Shown here: piece by piece, positions 53,342 through 63,357 of the stretch
Position numbering within the stretch: the stretch's first letter is position 1
Layout: each line of letters begins with the position of its first letter
NCBI RefSeq assembly: GCF_003583365.1
Contig: NZ_QXED01000001.1
Coordinates: forward strand, 186,001 to 250,000
Direction: 5' to 3'
Source of the DNA: Fibrisoma montanum
GTDB lineage: Bacteria > Bacteroidota > Bacteroidia > Cytophagales > Spirosomataceae
DNA: 64,000 nt
Position numbers and translations under genes: made by a program
The notes under the pieces: model-generated
The model's database searches: none
Told to the model about the DNA's origin: nothing
What the model saw: only the letters and a program-made list of their open reading frames with translations

Positions 53342-54700
53342 ATGGAAACGATCACCTCCCCTACTCCCCCCATTCCGGTTCATCCCGGCCTGCCGTTCGT
53401 GGGTAATACGCTCGAATACCTACGCGGCCCGCTGCCGTTTCTAAACCGGCTTCAGGAGCAGTACGGAACGAACCGAATTGTACGGATCGCCCTCGGCGGC
53501 CTGACAACCATCCTGCTTTTAAAACCGGAAGAGACCCGGTACGTTTTGCAGGAAAACAACCGTAACTACGGCCGTGGGCGATCATTTGCCGTGCTGCGTC
53601 AGTTTCTGGGTAATGGCCTGCTTACCAGCGAAGGAGACTTCTGGCGACGGCAACGGCGACTGGCTCAACCGGCCTTTCACAGACAGAAACTGGCTATACT
53701 GGCGGAAACCATGATCGACGAGGCTGTTGCCTGGGGCGACCGACTGCAACAGACAAACCGCAAGGACCCTGTCAACGTTACCAGTGCTACCATTGACGCT
53801 ACACTTCGGATCGTCTCGCGCAGCCTTTTCGGCAGCGTATTGACCGACCGCGTCGATGACTTGTCGAATGCACTCGCTTCGCTGAATCACCTGGCGAATA
53901 ACACCCTCATCAATCCCATACGGTTACCCAAGTGGGTACCTACCCCAACCCAGCGGGCCTTTCGCCAGGCCACCGGAACGGTTGATAGTCTGATTCACCG
54001 AATCATTCAGACCCGCCGGGCGTCGACTGAAAGCCGCGACGACCTGCTGGATATGCTGCTTCGAGCCGAAGATGAAGAAACCGGCGAACGGATGTCGGAC
54101 CAGCAGCTTCGCGACGAAGTAGTCACGCTTTTCATCGCCGGCCACGAAACTACCGCTACGTCGATGGCCTGGACCCTGCATCTGCTGGCAAACCATCCCG
54201 ACGTGCAGGCCCGGGCCAAAGCTGAAGTAGACGCCGTGCTGGCCGGACGTGACCGCCTTACGCCGGAGGACCTGCGTTCGCTGACGTATCTGATGCAGGT
54301 CATTCAGGAATCGCTCCGATTGTATCCACCCGCCTGGGCCATGAGCCGCCTGTCGCTCGGTCTAGACCGCTTGGGCGAGTATGCCATCAACTCCGGTGAA
54401 GGCATCCTGGTCAGCCCGTACGTGCTGCACCACGACCCCGCATCTTGGCCGGACCCCGAACGGTTCGATCCTGATCGGTTCCAGCCCGAACGGGTTAAAG
54501 AACGGCATCCCTACGCGTTTTTACCCTTTGGCGGAGGACCACGTCTGTGCATCGGCAATCAGTTCGCCCTGATGGAAATGCAGGTGCTGCTGGCCGTTCT
54601 TTTGCAGCGGTTTACCAGTAAGCCAACCGGCCGGCGCATTGATGTCCAACCTCTGATTACGCTGCGATCCAAACAGGCAGTTACCGTTTTTTTGAGTTAG
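53342..54700 (+). CDS. cytochrome P450
   Basis: A 452-residue soluble P450 with no membrane helix. The oxygen-binding I-helix motif AGHETTA begins at Ala266, the E-x-x-R pair is Glu323/Arg326 in ESLRLYPPAW, and the haem ligand is Cys403 in FGGGPRLCIGNQF. The N-terminus (PIPVHPGLPFVGNTLEYLRGPL) resembles the CYP110/CYP102-like fatty-acid or terpene oxidising group. Substrate and redox partner are not visible nearby. The ATG is the only start that keeps the N-terminal motif, although it directly follows the T run of a hairpin. Confidence 0.94.
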   Translation: METITSPTPPIPVHPGLPFVGNTLEYLRGPLPFLNRLQEQYGTNRIVRIALGGLTTILLLKPEETRYVLQENNRNYGRGRSFAVLRQFLGNGLLTSEGDFWRRQRRLAQPAFHRQKLAILAETMIDEAVAWGDRLQQTNRKDPVNVTSATIDATLRIVSRSLFGSVLTDRVDDLSNALASLNHLANNTLINPIRLPKWVPTPTQRAFRQATGTVDSLIHRIIQTRRASTESRDDLLDMLLRAEDEETGERMSDQQLRDEVVTLFIAGHETTATSMAWTLHLLANHPDVQARAKAEVDAVLAGRDRLTPEDLRSLTYLMQVIQESLRLYPPAWAMSRLSLGLDRLGEYAINSGEGILVSPYVLHHDPASWPDPERFDPDRFQPERVKERHPYAFLPFGGGPRLCIGNQFALMEMQVLLAVLLQRFTSKPTGRRIDVQPLITLRSKQAVTVFLS

Positions 54701-54916
54701 TCAACAAGGCAAATTATACTTTACCAGGATTTTTCGTAGTGGACCGTTCCACGGTTTGGATTAAACTACAGTTTATGAATCAGGTTCTGCCTTACGAAAT
54801 CACAAAGCGTGAAACACAATTGCACCTTTCGTAGCTGCTCTTGACATTGTCAGTCATATAGCCAAACTTAGATAGTCCATTGATGTTCTGATATTTCTCA
54901 CTTAACAAGCGACACA

Positions 54917-55291
54917 ATGAGACTACAGATTAACGCCGTGCACTTTACGGCCGACCGGAGTTTGCTGGATTTCATCCAGGCCAAGTTCAACAAATTAGAT
55001 ACGTTCCACGACCGAATCATCGGTGGGGAGGTATTTCTCCGACTAGATGGTGCTGACACGAATAAAGTCAAGCAGAAAATCGTCGAAATCCGCTTAACCA
55101 TTCCTGGCAAAGAGTTATTTGTGAAGGAAAGCGACAAAACCTTCGAAAGCGCCACCGACCGGGTGCTGGACGTACTGAAAGATAAACTGGTTCGCTGCAA
55201 GCAGAAACGTAACGATTTTTCAAGCCAGGCTATCGTCGAAGCCAAATCACGAATGAAAGAAGATGAGGTTTTTGAACCTGATGAGTTATAA
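54917..55291 (+). CDS. hpf: ribosome hibernation promoting factor / RaiA-type
   Basis: A 124-residue short-form HPF. The opening MRLQINAVHFTADRSLLDFIQAKFNKL, the acidic and basic beta-sheet in the middle (KQKIVEIRLTIPGKELFVKE) and the helix AATDRVLDVLKDKLVRCKQK-like segment match the S30AE family, which binds the 30S subunit and stops translation in stationary phase. It lacks the long C-terminal dimerisation domain. A perfect bidirectional terminator follows. About 215 bp upstream contain no gene. Confidence 0.9.
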   Translation: MRLQINAVHFTADRSLLDFIQAKFNKLDTFHDRIIGGEVFLRLDGADTNKVKQKIVEIRLTIPGKELFVKESDKTFESATDRVLDVLKDKLVRCKQKRNDFSSQAIVEAKSRMKEDEVFEPDEL

Positions 55292-55302
55292 GATCATTTA
55301 AC

Positions 55303-55338
55303 AACAAAAAACCACCTCGCGCGAGGTGGTTTTTTGTT
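55303..55338. terminator. perfect bidirectional terminator
   Basis: A 36-bp perfect palindrome with 18-base arms (AACAAAAAACCACCTCGC and complement), A/T runs on both outer flanks, between the convergent hpf and metK genes. It should serve both transcripts. Confidence 0.93.
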
Positions 55339-55352
55339 TCAGACCGATTGTA

Positions 55353-56630
55353 TTACAACCCAAAGGCGTCCTTGATTTTGTCGACGTAATCAAGTTTTTC
55401 CCAGGTAAACAATTCGACTTCAATCTCTTTGGCGCTGCCGTTCGAACCAAATACTTTCTTTACGATTTCATTCCGGCGGCCCATGTGCCCGTATGCAGCC
55501 GTTTCGGAGTAGATCGGGTTGCGGAGTTTCAACCGCTGTTCAATCGCGTACGGACGCATATCGAACAACTCCTCGATCTTGTTCGCAATCTCGCCATCGG
55601 TCATGTCCACTTTAGCTGAGCCGTAGGTGTTGACATACAGGCCGCACGGCTTGGCTACTCCAATCGCGTACGACACCTGCACCAGCACCTGATCGCACAG
55701 ACCAGCCGCCACCATGTTCTTGGCAATGTGCCGGGTAGCGTAAGCAGCCGAGCGGTCCACTTTCGAGGGGTCTTTCCCCGAGAAAGCACCACCTCCATGC
55801 GCTCCCTTACCGCCGTAGGTATCCACAATGATTTTGCGGCCGGTCAGGCCCGTATCGCCGTGCGGACCACCGATCACGAACTTACCGGTTGGGTTGATGT
55901 AGTACGTAATATCGTCTGTGAACAGGCTGTGCAACTCTGGCTTCTGAGCTGATTTCACCCGTGGGATAACGATATTGATAACGTCTGATTTAATTTTCGC
56001 GAGCATCGTTTCATCATCAGCGAACTCATCGTGCTGCGTTGAAACAACGATTGTATCGATCCGAATAGGCTGATGATCGTCAGAATACTCAATTGTCACC
56101 TGCGACTTTGCATCCGGCCGTAAATAAGGCATTAGATGACTCTCATTATTCCGGATATACGACATCTCGCGCAGAATAGCGTGAGCTAAATCCAGCGGCA
56201 ACGGCATGTAGTTATCCGTTTCGTTGGTCGCGTAACCGAACATCATACCTTGGTCACCAGCACCCTGTGCATTGGCTCGCGTCTCGAAATCATCGCTGTC
56301 AACAGCCCGATCGACGCCTTGGTTGATGTCGGCCGACTGATCGTGCAATGCTGAGAAGATACCGCACGAGTTAGCCTCGAACATGTACTCACTCTTGGTA
56401 TAGCCAATCCGGCGAATTACGTCGCGGGTAATCTTCTGAACGTCGAGGTACGTATCAGTTTTGATTTCCCCGGCCAGTACCACCTGCCCGGTCGTTACAA
56501 GGGTCTCGCAGGCTACCTTGCTGGATGGGTCAAACGCCAGGAAGTTATCAATCAAAGCGTCGGAGATCTGATCGGCGACTTTGTCGGGATGTCCTTCAGA
56601 GACAGACTCGGAAGTGAATAAATACGGCAT
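55353..56630 (-). CDS. metK: S-adenosylmethionine synthetase
   Basis: A 425-residue enzyme making SAM from methionine and ATP. Motifs are [22 protein letters not shown] at the N-terminus, [12 protein letters not shown] (about 120), the P-loop-like [20 protein letters not shown] and [12 protein letters not shown]. Length is slightly above the usual 380-400 residues, common in Bacteroidota. I see no SAM riboswitch in the short upstream gap. It is transcribed alone, convergent with hpf. Confidence 0.96.
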   Translation of the reverse strand: MPYLFTSESVSEGHPDKVADQISDALIDNFLAFDPSSKVACETLVTTGQVVLAGEIKTDTYLDVQKITRDVIRRIGYTKSEYMFEANSCGIFSALHDQSADINQGVDRAVDSDDFETRANAQGAGDQGMMFGYATNETDNYMPLPLDLAHAILREMSYIRNNESHLMPYLRPDAKSQVTIEYSDDHQPIRIDTIVVSTQHDEFADDETMLAKIKSDVINIVIPRVKSAQKPELHSLFTDDITYYINPTGKFVIGGPHGDTGLTGRKIIVDTYGGKGAHGGGAFSGKDPSKVDRSAAYATRHIAKNMVAAGLCDQVLVQVSYAIGVAKPCGLYVNTYGSAKVDMTDGEIANKIEELFDMRPYAIEQRLKLRNPIYSETAAYGHMGRRNEIVKKVFGSNGSAKEIEVELFTWEKLDYVDKIKDAFGL

Positions 56631-56836
56631 CGATACTCGGTTGACTTAGTTTTACCTGCAAAGCTAACGGATTATCGCCACAGGGCAAATAGCTGTTTGG
56701 CGTCACTGCTTTTCCGAGGTTCATTATCAGCCTTTTCCCGGCAACCGGTCTCCAGCCGTGCTCGGGCTTTTACTAACCGGTCTGCCCGGTAGTTCAGTTT
56801 CTTCAACAATCGCCCGGGTGTGCTTATTAATGCCGT

Positions 56837-57799
56837 ATGCGAAAACTCAACATTCTGGTCTGGCACATTCACGGGGCGTATCTGACGGCCCTCGCGCAGG
56901 CTGAACACAACTGGTACGTACCCATCAAACCTGATCAGTCCGAAGGTTACATTGGCCGGGGCGTCGGTTCGTCGATGCCCGACTACGTTCGGGAGGTACC
57001 CGCCGATCAGGTCAGGAACCTTGATCTGGATCTGATCATTTTCCAGACCCCCAAAAATTACCAGGAAGATCAGTACGAGATTCTGTCGGCTGAGCAGCGG
57101 CAACGGCCCCGTATCTATCTCCAGCATAACAGTCCCGAACCACACCCGACCGATTCGCGCCACTGGGCCGCCGATGATCCAGACACACTGCTCGTTCACG
57201 TAACGCATTACAACCGGCTGATGTGGGATACCGGCACCACGCCTACAACCGTGGTTGAACACAGCGTAGCGATCGACCCATCAATACGGTACGATGGCAG
57301 CCGTCCGGAGGGTATTTTTGTGGTAAATGAGATGCAGCGCCGGGGCCGGATGGCGGGCTATGACCTGTACGAAACATTACGGCAGGACCTGCCCCTCACT
57401 ACCGTCGGTATGGGCTCGGCCGCGATCGGCGGCATTGGCGAAATTCATTATACGCAGCTTCACCGGCGCGTAGCCGAATACCGATTCCTGTATAGCCTGA
57501 TGCGCTACAGCAGCTTGCCCCTGGCCGTGATCGAAGCCCTGACGATTGGTATGCCCGTGGTAGCTTTGGCCACCACTGAACTGCCAACAGTCATAGAAAA
57601 CGGCGTTCACGGATTCATTTCCTGCAATCCTGATGAACTGCGGCAGCACATGCAGTTTCTGCTCGACAACCCCGCCGAAGCCCGGCGCATGGGCAACAAC
57701 GCCCGTAAGCTGGCGCAGGAACGGTTCAGCATCGAACGATTTGTGCGGGACTGGAACCGCGTTTTTGCCGAAGTAGTGGGCCGGCCGGTAACTGCGTGA
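56837..57799 (+). CDS. glycosyltransferase (GT-B fold, GT4-like)
   Basis: A 320-residue protein. The N-terminal part (LNILVWHIHGAYLTALAQAEH) suits the acceptor domain and the C-terminal part has the donor-binding signature SLPLAVIEALTIGMPVVALATTELPTVIENGVHGF with the two conserved glutamates, then ARRMGNNARKLAQERFS. This is typical of GT4-type enzymes using nucleotide sugars, though shorter than usual. No other sugar-transfer genes are adjacent, so the product is unknown. It is convergent with proA. Confidence 0.85.
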   Translation: MRKLNILVWHIHGAYLTALAQAEHNWYVPIKPDQSEGYIGRGVGSSMPDYVREVPADQVRNLDLDLIIFQTPKNYQEDQYEILSAEQRQRPRIYLQHNSPEPHPTDSRHWAADDPDTLLVHVTHYNRLMWDTGTTPTTVVEHSVAIDPSIRYDGSRPEGIFVVNEMQRRGRMAGYDLYETLRQDLPLTTVGMGSAAIGGIGEIHYTQLHRRVAEYRFLYSLMRYSSLPLAVIEALTIGMPVVALATTELPTVIENGVHGFISCNPDELRQHMQFLLDNPAEARRMGNNARKLAQERFSIERFVRDWNRVFAEVVGRPVTA

Positions 57800-57828
57800 C
57801 GTATCTGGGGCAGGGTGCACCGATGTCC

Positions 57829-59079
57829 TTACCACCGCACCTGTCCGTCACCCACGACGACCCACTTTTCGGTCACCAGCTTTTCGAGTGCAAACGGTCC
57901 GCGGGCGTGTAATTTTTGGGTTGAGATACCAATTTCGGCTCCGAGTCCAAAAACGGCACCGTCGGTGAAGCGAGTAGATGCATTCGCATACACGGCGGCT
58001 GCGTCTACCTCATTCAGAAAGCGCTCGATGATGGAGGAGCTCTGCGAAACAATAGCCTCGGAGTGCCGCGACGAGTACGTTTGAATGTGCGACAGGGCAT
58101 CGTCCGGGCCAGAAACGACCTTGACAGCACATTTGTAGTCGAGAAACTCCCGTCCGAAATCCTCGGGCTGGGCGGCCTTCAGGTGAGGATAGCCGGCCTT
58201 GACAAGAATAGCATAAGCGGTGGTATCAGCAAACACCTCGACGTTCCAGTTCATGAACTCGGCCGTCAGGCTGGGCAGGAATGAGTCGGCAATGGTTTCG
58301 TCGACCAGGATGCAGTCGAGGGCGTTGCACACCGACGGCCGCGAGACTTTGGCGTTGACCACAATAGCCCGTGCTTTTTCCAGATCAGCCGATGCTTCGA
58401 CGTAGGTATGACACACGCCCGCGCCCGTTTCGATAGTCGGCACGAGCGAATTTTTACGCACGAACTGAATCAGCGATTCCGAGCCGCGGGGAATGATAAT
58501 ATCTACGTATCGCGTGGCTGTCAGCAGTTCGTTGACCACCGCCCGGTCGGGCGGCAGCAGCGATACGGCCGCTTTCGGTACGTCAAATTCCACCAGCACC
58601 TGCTGGATCAATTCCACCAGCTTCCGGTTTGAATAATCCGCTTCCTTACCTCCTTTCAACACGCAGGCATTACCCGAGCGGAGGCACAACGACGCCACAT
58701 CGACCGTTACGTTCGGCCGCGACTCGTAAATTACCCCCACAACCCCCAGCGGCACCGCAATTTTACGGAGTTGCAGCCCCTGCTCAATGGTCTGTTCCAG
58801 CAACACGACTCCCGCCGGATCGGGCAACGTAGCAACTGTACGAAGACTCGCGGCCAAATCGGCAACCCGGCTTTCGGTTAGTTTCAGGCGGTCTTTCTTG
58901 GGGTCGCTATCCGGCATCCGGTCGAGGTCTTTCTGGTTTTCCGCCAGAATATCGGCTGAATGGGCCGTCAGGACATCGGCCAGGCGGTTTAGTAAAGCCG
59001 TTTTCTGCTCACTGTCCAATCGCCGAACGGCAGCCGCGGCTTGTTGCGTAGCCTGCAGGAGAGGGGTTATGGTGTTCAT
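57829..59079 (-). CDS. proA: glutamate-5-semialdehyde dehydrogenase
   Basis: A 416-residue enzyme that reduces glutamyl-5-phosphate to the semialdehyde, the second step of proline synthesis. Motifs include GVVGVIYESRPNVTVDVASLCLRSGNACVLKGGKEA (split over residues 118-155), the region around the catalytic Cys (SRPSVCNALDCILVDE) and the C-terminal HARGPFALEKLVTEKWVVVGDGQVR, characteristic of ProA. It lies downstream of proB with an 87-bp gap that holds a long inverted repeat. Confidence 0.95.
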   Translation of the reverse strand: MNTITPLLQATQQAAAAVRRLDSEQKTALLNRLADVLTAHSADILAENQKDLDRMPDSDPKKDRLKLTESRVADLAASLRTVATLPDPAGVVLLEQTIEQGLQLRKIAVPLGVVGVIYESRPNVTVDVASLCLRSGNACVLKGGKEADYSNRKLVELIQQVLVEFDVPKAAVSLLPPDRAVVNELLTATRYVDIIIPRGSESLIQFVRKNSLVPTIETGAGVCHTYVEASADLEKARAIVVNAKVSRPSVCNALDCILVDETIADSFLPSLTAEFMNWNVEVFADTTAYAILVKAGYPHLKAAQPEDFGREFLDYKCAVKVVSGPDDALSHIQTYSSRHSEAIVSQSSSIIERFLNEVDAAAVYANASTRFTDGAVFGLGAEIGISTQKLHARGPFALEKLVTEKWVVVGDGQVRW

Positions 59080-59096
59080 ACATGTAAAAAGGAGAA

Positions 59097-59168
59097 AGGA
59101 AGAAAGGAGGAGAGGAAGGGAAAACCTACTACCTTTCGTCCCCTTCCTCCCTCTCCTCCTTTCTTCCT
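59097..59168. repeat. long purine/pyrimidine inverted repeat between proB and proA
   Basis: A purine-only left arm (59097-59120, starting AGGAAGAAAGGAGGAGAG) is matched by a pyrimidine-only right arm (59141-59168) over 24 pairs with a single four-base bulge in the right arm and a 20-base loop. It overlaps the last codons of proB and precedes the proA start. No T tract follows on the minus strand, so it is not a plain terminator. Confidence 0.7.
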
Positions 59169-60201
59169 ACAAAAGTACAATATCATTCGCATTTGCCACT
59201 TCAACATTTTGAAGTTGACCCTGTTGCGCCAGGCTGTCAGACGAAAGCCGCGCCCGGGCAATCGCTACGGTAGCCTGCTGTTCGTCCAGCACTTCGATCA
59301 TCTCGCCGGCCGCAAACTCGCCCAACACGGCCCGCACACCCACCGCCAGCAGACTACGTCGCTGCTGAAGCGCCCGGACAGCGCCCGCATCGACCTGCAA
59401 CCGGCCGACCACCAGACTACCACTCGCCAGCCAGCGGTTTCGGGCCGATAGAGACGTTGGCTGGGGAACAAAATTCGTTCCGGTTTCGCTTTGTAACGCT
59501 TTCCGGATGCTATCCGGCTCGTTCAACCCAAAAATGACCACGCGAATACCCATGCGGGTCGCCAGTTTGGCAAACGTCAGTTTGGAGGCCATGCCGCCCA
59601 GTCCCAGCGCCGATTTATCCGTTCGCACCACGCTGAAAACCGCTTCATCAAAAGCCGTTACGTGCCGGATGATCTGACTATTTGCATCGAGCAACCCGCC
59701 AACTGACGTGCAGAGCATCAAGACCTCGGCACCAAAACCGACTGCAATGAGGGTAGCCAGTTCGTCGTTGTCCGAGAACTTCAGCTCCCGGTTGCTCACT
59801 ACGTCGTTTTCGTTCGCGATCGGGATGATGCCATTGGCCCAGAGTTCTTCGTAGGTCTGCTTAAGTTGCAGAAACTGATCGCGGTTGGCAAAGTGGTGTC
59901 GTTCGCACAGGCTCTGGGCAATGGAAATGCCATAAATGGAAAAAAAGCGGGAATACTGATTCAGTAGCAACAGGTTTCCGATGGCCGCGGCTGCTTTGCG
60001 CTGGGTAATATCGCCCCGATAATCGCGGATAAACGCCTTGCCGGCCCCCACTGCCCCCGACGATACCAGCACAATACGGTACTGATCGTGCAGGGCCGCT
60101 ACCTGCCGGGCAATGTCGACCATAACCGGCTCGTTGGGTTCGCCGGTAGCTTTTGTAATGGACGCGGTACCAAATTTTAGAACAAGAACAGGCTTTGCCA
60201 T
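59167..60201 (-). CDS. proB: glutamate 5-kinase
   Basis: A 344-residue kinase for the first step of proline synthesis. The amino-acid kinase fold shows VLVLKFGTASITKATGEPN near the start, IVLVSSGAVGAGKAF, PIANENDVVSNRELKFSDND (substrate and metal site) and GLGGMASKLTFAKLATRMGIRVV. A PUA domain fills the last 75 residues (GSLVVGRLQVDAGAVRALQ, GEMIEVLDEQQATVAIARARLSS). In the family proline inhibits the enzyme. It begins 66 bp downstream of aat on the same strand. Confidence 0.94.
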   Translation of the reverse strand: MAKPVLVLKFGTASITKATGEPNEPVMVDIARQVAALHDQYRIVLVSSGAVGAGKAFIRDYRGDITQRKAAAAIGNLLLLNQYSRFFSIYGISIAQSLCERHHFANRDQFLQLKQTYEELWANGIIPIANENDVVSNRELKFSDNDELATLIAVGFGAEVLMLCTSVGGLLDANSQIIRHVTAFDEAVFSVVRTDKSALGLGGMASKLTFAKLATRMGIRVVIFGLNEPDSIRKALQSETGTNFVPQPTSLSARNRWLASGSLVVGRLQVDAGAVRALQQRRSLLAVGVRAVLGEFAAGEMIEVLDEQQATVAIARARLSSDSLAQQGQLQNVEVANANDIVLL

Positions 60202-60267
60202 GCGGCAAAGATAGGCAGCGCGGCTGCGTCGATGAACACGGTTGAGTGTGCTGCCACAAATTTTGGC

Positions 60268-60897
60268 TTAATCGCCGGCGTGATTCTTAAACAGGTGTTC
60301 GAGAATGGGTTCGGTAAAGCGGGCTTTTTTACGCAGCGCCGACTTGAGCAGCTTGAGGTATTCAGCCTTCGGAATTTCGACCGCACCGAATCGCCGAACG
60401 TTATCATTTATAAACTGAGTATCAAGCAATTCAAATTGCTGCTCCTGCAACATCATCATCAGGTAGTGGAACGCCACCTTGGAGGCATTACTGACTTGAT
60501 GAAACATAGACTCCCCAAAAAAAGCGGAGCCAAGTGCCACGCCATAGAGCCCGCCAACTAAACGTCCATCTATATACGTTTCCACACTATGAGCTAAACC
60601 CATCCGGTGTAGTTCAGTGTAAGCATCTATAATTTCGTCGGAAATCCAGGTACTGTCGAAGGCCGAACGGGGTACGGCGCAGTTACGCATTACCTGCTCA
60701 AAATCGGTGTTTATACGTACTTCAAACAGCTTTTTGTTCAGAACAGGCCGGAGCGAATGCGATGGTTTGTAGGAGTTGATTGGAATAACAGCCCGGGGGT
60801 CCGGCGCATACCAATAGAGCGTACCGTCCGCGTCGGCCATCGGAAAGATACCGTTGATGTACCCGTAGATGAGGTCGTCGGCGGTCAGTTTGCTCAT
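60268..60897 (-). CDS. aat: leucyl/phenylalanyl-tRNA--protein transferase
   Basis: A 209-residue enzyme of the N-end rule pathway that adds Leu or Phe to proteins with an N-terminal Arg or Lys so that ClpS/ClpAP can degrade them. Motifs are YGYINGIFPMADADGTLYWYAPDPRAVIP near the start, AFDSTWISDEIIDAYTELHRMGLAHSVE, and GGLYGVALGSAFFGESMFH, followed by ASKVAFHYL. Length is normal. It is upstream of proB and could be the first gene of the minus-strand run. Confidence 0.95.
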   Translation of the reverse strand: MSKLTADDLIYGYINGIFPMADADGTLYWYAPDPRAVIPINSYKPSHSLRPVLNKKLFEVRINTDFEQVMRNCAVPRSAFDSTWISDEIIDAYTELHRMGLAHSVETYIDGRLVGGLYGVALGSAFFGESMFHQVSNASKVAFHYLMMMLQEQQFELLDTQFINDNVRRFGAVEIPKAEYLKLLKSALRKKARFTEPILEHLFKNHAGD

Positions 60898-61354
60898 GAA
60901 AGTGCTGGATGGATCTGTACAACAAAGGTATAGAAAAAAATCGGCTAATTTGCAAACTTCATAAATGCATAAAGATCATAGACAAGCGAGCCTGTCCAGT
61001 CAGGCTTTAAACGTACCAGCTAATCAATTAAATCCCTCATACGCAGATCACTAAATCGGCCTGTTTGTCGCCTGTTGACGCTTTCGCCTGAACCTGGCGA
61101 CCCGTATTTGGCGGTTTGATCCGTGCGATGGCCGTCTCCGCCATCTGCATTGACAACAACCTACTTCAAACGATTTTTTACCTATAAAACGGCCTCACGC
61201 CTACTATATACGTTACCGCGTCGACGTAAACCTGCGACTATTATCCTGCCAATCCAGACCTGTCTGTCAACTCATATACCGTAGCCTAAATGGCTCGAAA
61301 AGCATTCGTACCAATACGTTACCTTGTTATCCCGCAACCGAACCTTCTTCTGCT
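60898..61354. other. non-coding region between divergent aat and alpha-amylase genes
   Basis: About 450 bp without a gene that I can support. It should contain the promoters of both divergent genes. A stretch around 61160-61200 has T and A runs (ACGATTTTTTACCTATAAAA) that could hold a promoter; no clear TTTG/TAnnTTTG pair was found. Confidence 0.4.
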
Positions 61355-63193
61355 ATGAATACGCCCCAACGCCTGGCTGAACTCGACTTCACGAGCCTGA
61401 CCAATCAACCGTTCCATCCGTCTCCTGCCGCCTGGGAAGATCAGGCCCTGTACTTTCTGATGCTCGACCGCTTTTCCGATGGTCAGGAGCAGGGCTACGT
61501 CGACAACGACGGCCACATAGCTCCCGGCGGCACCACGCCCCCGTTTCAGCCTTCGGATGCGGGTAATGCTACGCAAACGGAACTCCAGGCGAACCAATGG
61601 CGGGAAGCCGGCACCCGGTTCGTGGGTGGTACGCTCAAAGGCTTGCAAAGTAAAATCGGGTATTTGAAGCGGCTGGGCATCACAGCCATCTGGATCAGCC
61701 CGATCTTTAAGCAGGTAGCATCGCAGGCAACGTACCACGGCTACGGCATCCAGAATTTCCTGGACGTTGATCCGCGTTTCGGCACCCGCGAAGACCTGCG
61801 GGCTGTGGTCGATACGGCCCATGCGAACGGCATCTACGTTATCCTCGACATCATTTTCAACCACGCGGGCGATGTTTTTGCCTACGCCACGAACGGCCAG
61901 CCGGTGTTCAACGGCTCAACCTTTCCAGTAGCCGGTTACCGCGACGCAACCGGTACGCCATCACTGCCGTTTCGGGAACTTGACCTCGCCGTTGACGGTA
62001 GAGCCTGGCCGGATGGAGCAATCTGGCCACGCGAGTTTCAGCGCCCGGACACGTTTACCCAGAAAGGTAAAATTCAATTCTGGGACAATGACCCCGAGTT
62101 TCTGGAAGGGGACTTTGAATCCCTGAAAGATATTCAGCACGGTACCGGTACGCTGGATACGTATCAGCCCTCCCCCGCTCTGAAAGCCATCGCTGAGGTG
62201 TATAAATACTGGATTGCCTATGCCGACCTTGACGGCTTCCGTATCGATACGGTCAAGCACATGGACCTGGGGGCAACCCGCTATTTTACGGCGGTTATCC
62301 GGGAGTTTACCATGGCCATCGGCAAGGAAAACTTTTACCAGATCGGCGAGATTACCGGGGGACGCAGCCGGGCTTTCACAACCCTTGAACTAACCGGCCT
62401 GAACGCGGCCCTGGGAATCGACGATATACCCGACAAGCTGGAATATCTGGTCAAGGGGTTTCGTAATCCGACCGAGTATTTTGATCTGTTCCGGAATTCG
62501 GAGCTGGTCAACAAAGGCTCGCATACGTGGTTCCGCAACCGGGTCGTCACGCTCTTTGATGACCACGATCAGGTTCGGAAAGGCACCAGCAAGGCGCGGT
62601 TCTGCGCCGATCCGGGTGCAGACCGGCAGATTGCGGCCGTCATTGCGCTGAACGTTCTGACGCTGGGCATTCCGTGTTTATACTACGGTACCGAACAGGC
62701 GTTCGACGGCGCCGGGGGCAACGACCGCTACATTCGGGAGTCGATGTTCGGGGGTGATTTTGGGGCGTTCCGGTCGGCAAACCGGCATTTCTTCAACGAA
62801 ACCAATCCGGCCTATAAAGTCATGGCCCAACTGCTTGCCCTCCGGCGACAGCATATTGCTCTTCGGCGGGGTCGTCAGTACTTGCGACCCATTTCCGGCA
62901 ACGGCACGCAGTTTGGCCTGCCGGTGATGCTGGGCGCTCAGATCCGTTCGGTGGTTCCCTGGTCGCGGCTGTTCAACAAGGAGGAAGTCGTCTGCGCCAT
63001 CAATACCGATCCGCAGAACGCCCGGACCGCCTGGGTTACCATCGATAACGATCTGCACACCACCGGCAGCGAACTGACCTGCCTGTTTTCGACCGAGCCA
63101 ACACAACGCAACACATCAGTCGTGGTTGAAGCCCGGAACGGAAAAGCCGTGAAGCTGACCGTACCGGCCGGCGGAGTTGTGGTGTACCGATAA
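61355..63193 (+). CDS. GH13 alpha-amylase family glycoside hydrolase
   Basis: A 612-residue (beta/alpha)8 enzyme. The GH13 regions are visible: ILDIIFNHAGD (region I), the nucleophile Asp in GFRIDTVKHM (region II), the acid/base Glu in QIGEITGG (region III) and TLFDDHDQ (region IV). There is no signal peptide, so it is probably cytoplasmic. Its long N-terminal part (AWEDQALYFLMLDRFSDGQEQGY) resembles the cyclomaltodextrinase/trehalose-synthase-like groups. The exact substrate is unknown. It stands alone on the plus strand. Confidence 0.9.
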   Translation: MNTPQRLAELDFTSLTNQPFHPSPAAWEDQALYFLMLDRFSDGQEQGYVDNDGHIAPGGTTPPFQPSDAGNATQTELQANQWREAGTRFVGGTLKGLQSKIGYLKRLGITAIWISPIFKQVASQATYHGYGIQNFLDVDPRFGTREDLRAVVDTAHANGIYVILDIIFNHAGDVFAYATNGQPVFNGSTFPVAGYRDATGTPSLPFRELDLAVDGRAWPDGAIWPREFQRPDTFTQKGKIQFWDNDPEFLEGDFESLKDIQHGTGTLDTYQPSPALKAIAEVYKYWIAYADLDGFRIDTVKHMDLGATRYFTAVIREFTMAIGKENFYQIGEITGGRSRAFTTLELTGLNAALGIDDIPDKLEYLVKGFRNPTEYFDLFRNSELVNKGSHTWFRNRVVTLFDDHDQVRKGTSKARFCADPGADRQIAAVIALNVLTLGIPCLYYGTEQAFDGAGGNDRYIRESMFGGDFGAFRSANRHFFNETNPAYKVMAQLLALRRQHIALRRGRQYLRPISGNGTQFGLPVMLGAQIRSVVPWSRLFNKEEVVCAINTDPQNARTAWVTIDNDLHTTGSELTCLFSTEPTQRNTSVVVEARNGKAVKLTVPAGGVVVYR

Positions 63194-63357
63194 CCGTAGG
63201 CCTGACTGTTACCGTAAAATGAATTTGTGGGTGATATGATGAAATTTTAGCTACGAAATCGAGTAATGTATTACGTTTGTCTCATAGTATACTTAGTACA
63301 TAATTGATCTGTTTGTTACGTTAGCTTTACTGGAACTACCACATCATTATTCACTTC

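Noticed and set aside
56631-56836. Possible SAM riboswitch upstream of metK
   Set aside because: The short gap shows no P1 helix or conserved core of the known SAM riboswitch classes by eye, and metK is a weak expectation for it in this phylum.
59041-59451. Plus-strand frames across the proB-proA gap
   Set aside because: Lys/Arg-rich translation comes from the purine-rich inverted repeat and lies antisense to proB.
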